DNA of 64,000 nt. It comes from Acholeplasma granularum ATCC 19168 (GTDB lineage: Bacteria > Bacillota_I > Bacilli_A > Acholeplasmatales > Acholeplasmataceae). Location: positions 1 to 64,000 of the forward strand of contig NZ_JAFR01000010.1 of assembly GCF_000526235.1 (NCBI RefSeq), written 5' to 3'. The notes beneath the pieces are model-generated. The model was not told where the DNA came from. It ran no database searches and saw nothing but the letters and a program-made list of their open reading frames with translations. Made by a program: the position numbers and the translations under genes. Shown piece by piece: positions 55,470 to 62,949 of the stretch (position 1 is the first letter of the stretch; the number at the start of each line of letters is the position of its first letter).

Positions 55470-56036
55470 TTAGTTAAATGTAGGTAGTGGTGTATTATAA
55501 TGACTTACTTCATAAGGCACCATTTTAGTTTGGTTACCTACAAAAATATTGTTTGGAAAAGTTTTAATATGGTTATTATAAGATGTGACTGAAGTGTTAA
55601 AAACTACAATTGAATTTAAAACCATATTTGTTGAGGCATTAAATTCTGAGATTGCATTTTGATATAAATTAACTGTGTTATATGAAGATGGATTATCTTC
55701 CATATAACTCATTAAAGTAATAAAAGTTTGATCAATTGTTTCTATGGTTTCATCAATGGTGTTTTGATCATTTTCTGCTAATGCATTAGCAAAAGCAATA
55801 CGAGCAGAAATGATTGTATCTAAATAACCTTGTACAGTTTGATTTGCACCCTCAATTGCATCAATCATCATACCCATTTTTTCGTAGCGAGATGAAAGTA
55901 CAGCAAGCACAGTACCACGTTTTTCTATTAAATCATTTTCTTTTCTAATTAGCCCGTTATAAGCGCTAATCCATAAAACTGATACAAAAATAACTAGTAC
56001 AATAAAAACTCCTAAACCAACGTATAATTTTTTCAA
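55470..56036 (-). CDS. LemA-family protein
   Basis: 188 residues. One N-terminal membrane helix (about 5-27) and a helical outside domain. SAYNGLIRKENDLIEKRGTV and VQGYLDTIISARIAFANA fit the LemA pattern, diverged from the usual YNxLVxLRxxVxxAW. It overlaps in transcription with the TPM gene one base away. Function unknown. Confidence 0.8.
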   Translation of the reverse strand: MKKLYVGLGVFIVLVIFVSVLWISAYNGLIRKENDLIEKRGTVLAVLSSRYEKMGMMIDAIEGANQTVQGYLDTIISARIAFANALAENDQNTIDETIETIDQTFITLMSYMEDNPSSYNTVNLYQNAISEFNASTNMVLNSIVVFNTSVTSYNNHIKTFPNNIFVGNQTKMVPYEVSHYNTPLPTFN

Positions 56037-56151
56037 AAGACTCTCCCCCTTTATATAAAAATTATTACAATTTAATTATAAAACTATGTAAAAAAAAATA
56101 CTTAATAATTGCATTATTGCATAATTTACATAATCATAACTATGAGTGCAG

Positions 56152-56184
56152 GTTACTTTCAAATATGAGTATATTGAAGTAAAC
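56152..56184. promoter_or_regulatory. Imperfect dyad upstream of the quinone reductase gene
   Basis: GTTACTTTCAAATAT and ATATTGAAGTAAAC around a four-base centre. GTTACTT/AAGTAAC half sites are common for HxlR-type redox regulators. A possible -10 lies about ten bases downstream. Confidence 0.4.
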
Positions 56185-56301
56185 TTATTATATAAGGATA
56201 CATTTCATACGCTTAAAATCAGGTAGTTTATCCAGTTTATTATTAGTACGTATATTTTTATGTGTCTTTTATAAAAAAATGAAAATAAAAGGAGAAAAAT
56301 A

Positions 56302-56868
56302 ATGAGAACACTTATTATTTATGCCCACCCATGGGAAAAAAGTTTTAACCATCATGTTTTAGAAACAACTACTAAGTTGCTAGAAGAAAAAGGTCATGAG
56401 GTTGATATTATCGATTTAAACAAAGATGGATTTAATCCGGTAATGCGTCAAGAAGATTTAAAGGAATTTGCTAAAGGAGAATACGCTGATAAATTAGCAG
56501 GACATTATGCTGCAAGATTAAAAGGAGCAGATGAACTGGTGTTTATATTCCCTATTTGGTGGTATGGTGAACCTGCAATCTTAAAAGGATTTTATGAAAA
56601 AGTATTCTTAAAAGGACACACATATAAAGAAAAAGATAGAAAATTAGTTGGTGTATTAGGTGTGAATAAAGCAACTATACTTACAACAGCAAACATTGAT
56701 AAAACAATCTTTTCATATTTAGGTGATCCAATTCAAAATGTTTTAGCTAATGGTATTTTAAAAACAATTGGTGTGACAAATGTTACATGGTTACATTGCC
56801 CTACTGTTCACATTGAAGAATCAAGAATTAATTATTTAGCTGAAATTAATGCACATTTTTCTAAATAA
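56302..56868 (+). CDS. NAD(P)H-quinone oxidoreductase, flavodoxin-fold
   Basis: 188 residues. IIYAHPWEKSFNHHVLE (FMN phosphate loop), FPIWWYGEPAILKGFYEKVF and GVNKATILTTAN match the Flavodoxin_2 family (NQO1, KefF, MdaB). Two-electron reduction of quinones with NAD(P)H. Preceded by AAAGGAG. Confidence 0.88.
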   Translation: MRTLIIYAHPWEKSFNHHVLETTTKLLEEKGHEVDIIDLNKDGFNPVMRQEDLKEFAKGEYADKLAGHYAARLKGADELVFIFPIWWYGEPAILKGFYEKVFLKGHTYKEKDRKLVGVLGVNKATILTTANIDKTIFSYLGDPIQNVLANGILKTIGVTNVTWLHCPTVHIEESRINYLAEINAHFSK

Positions 56869-56878
56869 GACTATAAAA

Positions 56879-56915
56879 AAATCGTAAGTAGAAGTTTTAT
56901 TCTTCTTACGATTTT
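56879..56915. terminator. Bidirectional terminator
   Basis: AAATCGTAAG and CTTACGATTT, with an A run before and a T run after, between convergent genes. Confidence 0.85.
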
Positions 56916-56917
56916 TT

Positions 56918-57256
56918 TTATTGATTAGCTTTTTTAACAAATTCAGATTTTAATTTCATCTGGCCAAAATCTTTAATTTTACAATCGATATTATGACCAT
57001 CACTTGCATTAAGTACCAATCGAATGTTTGATACCTTCGTGCCTTGCTTAATAACTTGACTAGAACCTTTAACCTTTAAATCATTAATAACAAAAACATC
57101 ATCACCATCTTTTAATTCGTTATTATTACTATCTAGAACAAGTTCGGTTGAATCTTTTTCAATTTCATTTGGATCCCACTCAAATTGACATGCACTACAT
57201 ACTATTTTTCCATTATCTTCGTAAGTATATTCAAATCCACAACTTATACATTTCAT
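56918..57256 (-). CDS. PhnA/YjdM-family zinc-ribbon protein
   Basis: 112 residues. Four Cys in two pairs (CISCG, CSACQ) and the conserved C-terminal domain: [30 protein letters not shown]. Despite the phosphonate name, the family's function is not known. Confidence 0.9.
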   Translation of the reverse strand: MKCISCGFEYTYEDNGKIVCSACQFEWDPNEIEKDSTELVLDSNNNELKDGDDVFVINDLKVKGSSQVIKQGTKVSNIRLVLNASDGHNIDCKIKDFGQMKLKSEFVKKANQ

Positions 57257-57414
57257 ATATTTACCTGCCTTATTAAAATTATATAGACTATTATATCATA
57301 TATATAATGATGGCTTTTAGAAGCCGTAAGTTTATTATAAACGCAATAAAGGAAGAATAAATTATTGATATATTTCTATAATCTATATAAATAGTCCATT
57401 ATGATATTGATTTT

Positions 57415-57457
57415 ATTGATTTAAATCAATTTTTAATTATTCTTAAACATATATAAT
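57415..57457 (+). promoter_or_regulatory. FNR-type box and promoter of the metal ATPase operon
   Basis: ATTGATTTAAATCAAT (57415-57430) contains the full FNR consensus TTGAT-N4-ATCAA. A TATAAT is at 57452-57457, so the palindrome centre falls at -41.5, the class II activator position. No good -35 hexamer is present, as expected for an activated promoter. Confidence 0.72.
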
Positions 57458-57489
57458 GAAGGTACAATAAAGAAAAGAGGATATAAAAT

Positions 57490-57792
57490 ATGAAAATAAA
57501 TAACGAATTTAGAAATGATTTAGATCTATATTTAGCTAAATTGGGCATGTATGTTCCAATTGTAGCAAGAGTACACGGTAAACATCATCCGCAAATTTAT
57601 AAAGTAAAAGATATATTTGAAGTAATTGTTTCTAAAACAGATAAAGGAATTAGTGATATAAATTTAGATGAAGAATTTAATCAGTTAAAAGAAATTACTC
57701 ATAATTATTTAGTTCCAAATGATGTATGTGAAAGTTACGAGGCTGTATACAATATGCTTCAAACATTAAATAATAGTTATGATAAAAGGTAG
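57490..57792 (+). CDS. Conserved small protein of unknown function, linked to metal ATPase
   Basis: 100 residues, soluble and mostly helical. VARVHGKHHP with a following NDVCESYEAVYNML are the striking features: clustered His, acidic residues and one Cys could bind a metal. The sequence has a flavour of the hemerythrin-like Fe-S repair family (Ric/ScdA), but I cannot assign it. It is followed by a P1B ATPase 8 bases on. Confidence 0.6.
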   Translation: MKINNEFRNDLDLYLAKLGMYVPIVARVHGKHHPQIYKVKDIFEVIVSKTDKGISDINLDEEFNQLKEITHNYLVPNDVCESYEAVYNMLQTLNNSYDKR

Positions 57793-57800
57793 GTATCTTT

Positions 57801-59651
57801 ATGCAAAGATTTATATTTAAACAAAAAAATAAAATCATGTTATTAAGCTTTTTGCTGATTGTTACAGGTTTTATTGCCCACTACGGATTTAGTAATCAGT
57901 TAGTATTTGAAATAACATTTATAATTGCCTCAGTTATAGGTCTTTTACCAATAGCGCTTCAAGCATATAGTGCATTAAGAGTAAAAGTTGTAAGTATTGA
58001 TTTACTTGTAACGATTGCAGTTATTGGTGCATTCATTATTAAAGAGTTTGAAGAATCAGCAATCGTTACATTCTTATTTTTATTTGGTGCTTATCTAGAA
58101 CAAAGAACATTAACTAAAACAAGACAAGCAATAAAGAAACTTACTGAAATGGCTCCAGAAAGTGCACTTAAATTAGAAAGTGATAATGAGTTTTACGAAG
58201 TTGATGTTGATGAGGTTGAAGTTGGTGATGTATTACTTGTAAAAACTGGTGCTAAAGTTCCTGTTGATGGTGAAGTTATTAAAGGTAGTGGTTATATTAA
58301 TGAAGCAAGTATTACAGGAGAGGCAAACCCAGTAAAAAAAGATATTAAAAGCTTTTTATATGCGGGTACGATATTAGAAAATGGAACAATAGAAATGATT
58401 GCACAAAAAGTTGGTGAAGATACAACTTTTGGTAAGATAATTCATTTGGTTGAAGAAGCGCAAGATTCTAAATCTGAGGCAGAAAAATTTATTAATAAAT
58501 TCTCTAAATATTACACACCATTTGTATTACTATTTGCACTTATTGTATATCTAATTACATTCGATGTAGCTTTAGCAATTACAATTCTTGTCTTAGGTTG
58601 CCCTGGTGCACTTGTTATTGGTGTTCCAGTATCACATGTATCAGGAATTGGTAATGGTGCAAGAAATGGTATTTTATTAAAGGGTAGTGAAGTCATAAGT
58701 GATTTTAGTAAAACAGATACAATTGTATTTGATAAAACAGGAACACTAACGATTGGTCACCCCGAGGTATCAGAAGCTATATATTATAATAATAACGATT
58801 CAGAAATTGACACAATAATTTATAATATCGAAAAAACATCAGATCATCCACTTGCGAAAGCTATCATTAACCATTTAGGTACTAAAGATAATATAAATAT
58901 TCATAAAACAGATGTTGTTAAGGGTGGTGGTATCATTGCAACCCTTGATAAAAAGAAAGTGTTTTTAGGTAATTTAAAACTAATAAATGATCAAAACATA
59001 CATGTATCTACAAAGATTAGTGAAGATATAAAAAGATTAGAAAAACAAGGACATTCGATAGTTATTACTGCCATTGATGATGAAATTGTAAGTCTTATCG
59101 GTATTAAAGATAAAATCAGACCAGAATTATTAAAAAATTTGAGAAAAGTTAAAAAAATGGGTATTAAAAACCTAATCGTATTATCAGGTGATAACCAAGG
59201 TACAGTTGATATGGTCGCAAATGAATTAGAACTATCTAAAGCTATTGGAAATATGCTACCTGAAGATAAGGCAGAATATATAAAGAAACTTCAAAAAGAA
59301 GGTCATATTGTAACATTTGTTGGTGACGGTATTAACGATAGTCCATCTTTGGCACTTGCTAATATTGGTATTGCAATGGGTGGTGGTACGGATGTTGCAA
59401 TTGAAACATCTGATGTTGTCTTAATGAATGATGGTATCAATAAATTACCACATGCTCTTTTATTAACTAAAAAAATCAAACGAAATATGATCCAAAATAT
59501 AGCAATAGCAATTGGAGTTGTTGCAGTCTTGCTATTAAGTTTATTTATTGGTGATTGGTTAAATATGCGTATTGGTATGTTAGTACATGAAGCAAGTATC
59601 TTAGTAGTAATTTTAAATGCAATGAGATTATTAAGATATAAAAAAAATTGA
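57801..59651 (+). CDS. P1B-type heavy-metal ATPase with CPG motif
   Basis: 616 residues. No N-terminal HMA domain; membrane helices start directly. TGEANPVKK (actuator), DKTGTLT with the phosphorylated D311, SDHPLAKA (HP motif) and GDGINDSPSLA are all intact. The metal-site motif in the sixth helix is C267-P268-G269 (LGCPGALVIGVPVS) rather than CPC or SPC. It exports a metal ion; which one is uncertain. It is co-transcribed with the small gene upstream, and its HMA chaperone is encoded separately downstream. Confidence 0.9.
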   Translation: MQRFIFKQKNKIMLLSFLLIVTGFIAHYGFSNQLVFEITFIIASVIGLLPIALQAYSALRVKVVSIDLLVTIAVIGAFIIKEFEESAIVTFLFLFGAYLEQRTLTKTRQAIKKLTEMAPESALKLESDNEFYEVDVDEVEVGDVLLVKTGAKVPVDGEVIKGSGYINEASITGEANPVKKDIKSFLYAGTILENGTIEMIAQKVGEDTTFGKIIHLVEEAQDSKSEAEKFINKFSKYYTPFVLLFALIVYLITFDVALAITILVLGCPGALVIGVPVSHVSGIGNGARNGILLKGSEVISDFSKTDTIVFDKTGTLTIGHPEVSEAIYYNNNDSEIDTIIYNIEKTSDHPLAKAIINHLGTKDNINIHKTDVVKGGGIIATLDKKKVFLGNLKLINDQNIHVSTKISEDIKRLEKQGHSIVITAIDDEIVSLIGIKDKIRPELLKNLRKVKKMGIKNLIVLSGDNQGTVDMVANELELSKAIGNMLPEDKAEYIKKLQKEGHIVTFVGDGINDSPSLALANIGIAMGGGTDVAIETSDVVLMNDGINKLPHALLLTKKIKRNMIQNIAIAIGVVAVLLLSLFIGDWLNMRIGMLVHEASILVVILNAMRLLRYKKN

Positions 59652-59689
59652 TTTAAATCAATGATTTATATAGAATAATGAATTAAACT
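59647..59689 (+). promoter_or_regulatory. Second FNR-type box, before the HMA chaperone gene
   Basis: ATTGATTTAAATCAAT (59647-59662), the same 16 bases as at 57415, overlapping the TGA stop of the ATPase gene. TAAACT at 59684-59689 would place the centre at -41.5; TATATG slightly downstream is an alternative -10. Confidence 0.65.
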
Positions 59690-59720
59690 ATATATGTAAA
59701 AAAATAAGGAGAGAATAAAA

Positions 59721-59954
59721 ATGAAAAAAACTACAATTCAACTTGAACAACTTACATGTCCATCATGTCTACAAAAAATTAACAATGCAGTAAAAGCTCT
59801 AGACGGTGTTGATAAAGAATCTGTGAATGTTTTGTTTAATTCGAGTAAAGTTAAACTAAATTTCGATAGTTCGAAAATTGATATAAGCAAAATTGAATCA
59901 TCCATATCAAAACTTGGATATGAAGTCATAAAATCACAAACTAAAGATTTATAA
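59721..59954 (+). CDS. HMA-domain metal chaperone
   Basis: 77 residues, one HMA fold: metal-binding LTCPSC (Cys 13 and 16), then the beta-alpha-beta pattern to LGYEV. CopZ-like. It probably delivers metal to the adjacent ATPase, which lacks its own HMA domain. It has its own FNR-type box. Confidence 0.88.
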   Translation: MKKTTIQLEQLTCPSCLQKINNAVKALDGVDKESVNVLFNSSKVKLNFDSSKIDISKIESSISKLGYEVIKSQTKDL

Positions 59955-59988
59955 TTTAATTATGAAATATCACTTTCATAAATATCAG

Positions 59989-60017
59989 TTGACATGTGAG
60001 ATAATATAATATATAAT
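59989..60017 (+). promoter_or_regulatory. Consensus promoter of the EIIA gene
   Basis: TTGACA (59989-59994), 17 bases, TATAAT (60012-60017), a perfect sigma-A promoter. Confidence 0.9.
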
Positions 60018-60047
60018 TTTCGAAGATTAAACTAATACGGGGTATTT

Positions 60048-60494
60048 ATGAATTTATTTAAAATTGAACATGTTATTACAAATTTAAAAGTAGAAAACAA
60101 AGATCAATTATTTGATTATATATCTACAAAATTTAAATCACTTGAGCGTATAACCTCTAGTGCAGATTTTAAAAAAGCACTTGAAAAACGTGAAAGTGAA
60201 ATTACAACAGGGCTAGGTGATGGTCTTGCAATACCTCATGCGTTACATACATCTGTCTTATTCCCATCATTATTATATATTAGACTAGAAGAACCACTGG
60301 CATACAACTCACTTGATGATAAACCAGTAAAAGAAGTCTATGCGATTGCAATGCCTAACAGTTTCCAAAAAGAACATTTAGTATTGCTAAGTAAAATAGC
60401 TAATATTTATTTAGATGAAGAAAAAAAGTTAAAACTTAACGAATCTGAAAATATTGAAAACATATTTAAGATTATTGAAGAATCACTTAAATAA
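60048..60494 (+). CDS. PTS EIIA domain protein, fructose/mannitol type
   Basis: 148 residues, stand-alone EIIA (PTS_EIIA_2, PtsN-like). LEKRESEITTGLGDGLAIPH carries the phosphorylated His. No EIIB or EIIC gene is beside it, so it may serve in trans or act as a regulator. Confidence 0.87.
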   Translation: MNLFKIEHVITNLKVENKDQLFDYISTKFKSLERITSSADFKKALEKRESEITTGLGDGLAIPHALHTSVLFPSLLYIRLEEPLAYNSLDDKPVKEVYAIAMPNSFQKEHLVLLSKIANIYLDEEKKLKLNESENIENIFKIIEESLK

Positions 60495-60497
60495 CCA

Positions 60498-60534
60498 AAA
60501 AGCCTTATAAATTACCGTTTATAAGGCTTTTCTT
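60498..60534 (+). terminator. Terminator after the EIIA gene
   Basis: AAAAGCCTTATAAA and TTTATAAGGCTTTT, a perfect 14-bp stem with a six-base loop. Confidence 0.9.
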
Positions 60535-60578
60535 ATTTTGCTATGTTAAAATAATTCTTGAGGCAGGTGAGCTATATT

Positions 60579-61088
60579 ATGAGAGTAGAATTATGGTTTG
60601 ATTTTAATAAAGATACACTAGAAACATTAACCAATTTAGATGAGGCAATCAACTGTTTTTATCATAAATCGAAGGTGGATGTATTATTTAGATCACTACC
60701 TCAGTCTGAATCAAACTATTTGTTCCATGAAGCATTTCAATATGGGAGACGTAAGGGTCTAGGTTGTAATTATTTGAAAACTATTTTTGAAATATATTTT
60801 TCAAATAGTGACCTATTATCTAGTATTGATACGAAATTAAATCACTTTAATTTAAACCTAGCCGACTTAAAATCAAATTTATTACATGAAAAAAGTAAAA
60901 AAATTGTTCTAAATCAGTTAGAACACGCACATTTACAAAAAATAAGTGTTGCTCCAACAATCACCTTTAGTCATGGCTTTAGATTAATTGGTAAAAAAGA
61001 CATCAATGAAATCAAAAAAACATTAGTTATGATGTATGAAAAAGACTCAGGAATTAAATATTGTATTGAAGAGGATTGTGAAAGATGA
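60579..61088 (+). CDS. DsbA-fold protein lacking the CxxC motif
   Basis: 169 residues from the ATG at 60579. The start VELWFDFNKDTLE aligns with the first strand of FrnE/SpxH-type DsbA proteins, but the usual CPxC that follows is absent. A helical insert, FHEAFQYGRRKGLGCNYLKT, and the cis-Pro-like SVAPTITFSHGFRLIG strand are kept. Probably not a redox enzyme; an adaptor role such as that of SpxH/YjbH is a guess. Confidence 0.6.
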   Translation: MRVELWFDFNKDTLETLTNLDEAINCFYHKSKVDVLFRSLPQSESNYLFHEAFQYGRRKGLGCNYLKTIFEIYFSNSDLLSSIDTKLNHFNLNLADLKSNLLHEKSKKIVLNQLEHAHLQKISVAPTITFSHGFRLIGKKDINEIKKTLVMMYEKDSGIKYCIEEDCER

Positions 61089-61188
61089 TGTGAAAATCAT
61101 CTTTCATTGTAAATAGTTAACAAAAATATCAATAAAATGGTATACTTGTTAAGGCTTATAAAACAAGAAAAGAAATAAGGAATAATAA

Positions 61189-62802
61189 ATGTCAAAACTA
61201 TTTAATGATTTACCAATTTTAGAAACAACAAAAGAAGCTTTAAAACAATTAGGCTTTGAAGAGGCAACACCAATTCAAGAGCAAGCAATCCCTAAAATGA
61301 TTGAAGGATTAGACCTAATTGGACAAGCTCAAACAGGTACTGGAAAGACCTTTGCTTTTGCGATACCTATGGTCGAAAATACAGATACCGATCTTAGACA
61401 AACACAAGGCTTAATACTAACTCCAACAAGAGAATTAACCATACAAGTATACAAAGAAATATTGAAACTAGTTAAATTTTACCCATCACTTCGTGTAACT
61501 ACAATTGTTGGTGGAGAATCTTATGATAAACAATTTAAAGAATTAGCTAAAAAACCACACATTATTGTTGCAACACCTGGTCGTATTATTGACCATATTG
61601 ATCGTGGTACGGTAGATTTAAGTTTCATTAAAACATTAACACTTGATGAAGCGGATGAAATGTTAAAAATGGGTTTCCAAGAAGATATTGAACGTATCTT
61701 ACAAACAACACCCGCTGAAAGACAAACTGTACTATTTTCGGCAACAATGCCACCATTCATTAGAAAAATAGCAAAAAACTATCAAAGAAATCCAGAAATT
61801 ATCAAAGTTGAAGCAAAAAGTTTAACTGTTGATCGTATTATGCAAGGATACTATCTTGTAAAAGAAAAAGATAAAATTGAACTATTAAAACGTCTACTTG
61901 ACTATGATAGACCACAAACAGCAATTATATTTGTAAACACTAAAGCTGGTGTTGATCGTATTGCAAGTAATCTTCAAGAAGCAGGGCTTACTGCTGATGC
62001 ACTCCATGGTGATTTAAAACAAACACAAAGAAACTATGTAATGAGCCGTTTTAGAAATAAACAACTATCTTTATTAATTGCAACAGACGTAGCTGCTCGT
62101 GGACTTGATGTGGATGATGTAGAAGTAATTTATAACTTTGATTTACCACAACAAGATGAAATCTATGTTCACCGTATTGGTAGAACAGGGCGTGCAGGTA
62201 AAAAAGGTAAAGCATATACATTTGTCACACCATCTAAAAAACGTATGATTGATATTTTAGCTAACTATACAAAAGCTGAAATTAAAAAATTAAATCCACC
62301 AACTGCAGATGAAGTTTATAAACAGCAATTAAAACAATTTAAACAAGAATTAAAGCACAGTCTAAAAACAGAACAAGCAAACAATTTAGAACTTATTGCA
62401 GATTTATTAAATGATGAAACAACTAAGGATCATTTATTAAATTACTTCTTAAATCAAGTCATTCCAGTTAAGAAAAACTATGAAACTATTGAAGAAATTC
62501 CTGAAAAACAATCTAGAAGAGATAGAGATAGTAGATCAAATGATACGAAATCCTCAAGTAATAGAGGTGGCGGTAAATATGTTGACTTTAATCTTAACTT
62601 AGGTAAAAATGACGGATTAACCCCACAAGTTTTATTTAAATTCTTAGAAAAAGAATATGGAATTTACTCTAAAAATATTGGTGATATTAAACACCACAAG
62701 AATGAAACAGTATTCGGTTTAAATAAAGAAGCATTAAAACGCCTCAATACAAAAAAAGATATTGTATATAAAGGTAAAAAAGTAAAAGTAAATCAAATTT
62801 AG
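61189..62802 (+). CDS. DEAD-box RNA helicase
   Basis: 537 residues. Q motif (TPIQEQAIP), Walker A AQTGTGKT, DEAD, SAT and HRIGRTGRAGKKG are complete. The C-terminal tail has an RGG-like RDRDSRSNDTKSSSNRGGGK linker and a DbpA-type RNA-binding domain (about 455-537). It resembles CshA/DeaD, with roles in ribosome assembly and mRNA decay, particularly in the cold. Confidence 0.95.
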   Translation: MSKLFNDLPILETTKEALKQLGFEEATPIQEQAIPKMIEGLDLIGQAQTGTGKTFAFAIPMVENTDTDLRQTQGLILTPTRELTIQVYKEILKLVKFYPSLRVTTIVGGESYDKQFKELAKKPHIIVATPGRIIDHIDRGTVDLSFIKTLTLDEADEMLKMGFQEDIERILQTTPAERQTVLFSATMPPFIRKIAKNYQRNPEIIKVEAKSLTVDRIMQGYYLVKEKDKIELLKRLLDYDRPQTAIIFVNTKAGVDRIASNLQEAGLTADALHGDLKQTQRNYVMSRFRNKQLSLLIATDVAARGLDVDDVEVIYNFDLPQQDEIYVHRIGRTGRAGKKGKAYTFVTPSKKRMIDILANYTKAEIKKLNPPTADEVYKQQLKQFKQELKHSLKTEQANNLELIADLLNDETTKDHLLNYFLNQVIPVKKNYETIEEIPEKQSRRDRDSRSNDTKSSSNRGGGKYVDFNLNLGKNDGLTPQVLFKFLEKEYGIYSKNIGDIKHHKNETVFGLNKEALKRLNTKKDIVYKGKKVKVNQI

Positions 62803-62831
62803 AAAATAGCGATAATTCGCTATTTTTTTTA
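62803..62831 (+). terminator. Terminator after the helicase gene
   Basis: AAAATAGCGA-TAAT-TCGCTATTTT, then T residues. Confidence 0.88.
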
Positions 62832-62949
62832 TATCAGAATAAAAATAGTCTAACGAATTTATATATACATATAATATAAACAAAATAATGCAATTTATAA
62901 GAATAAATGATACAATAAACTAGAATAAGACAATAGGAGGATAATTGTT

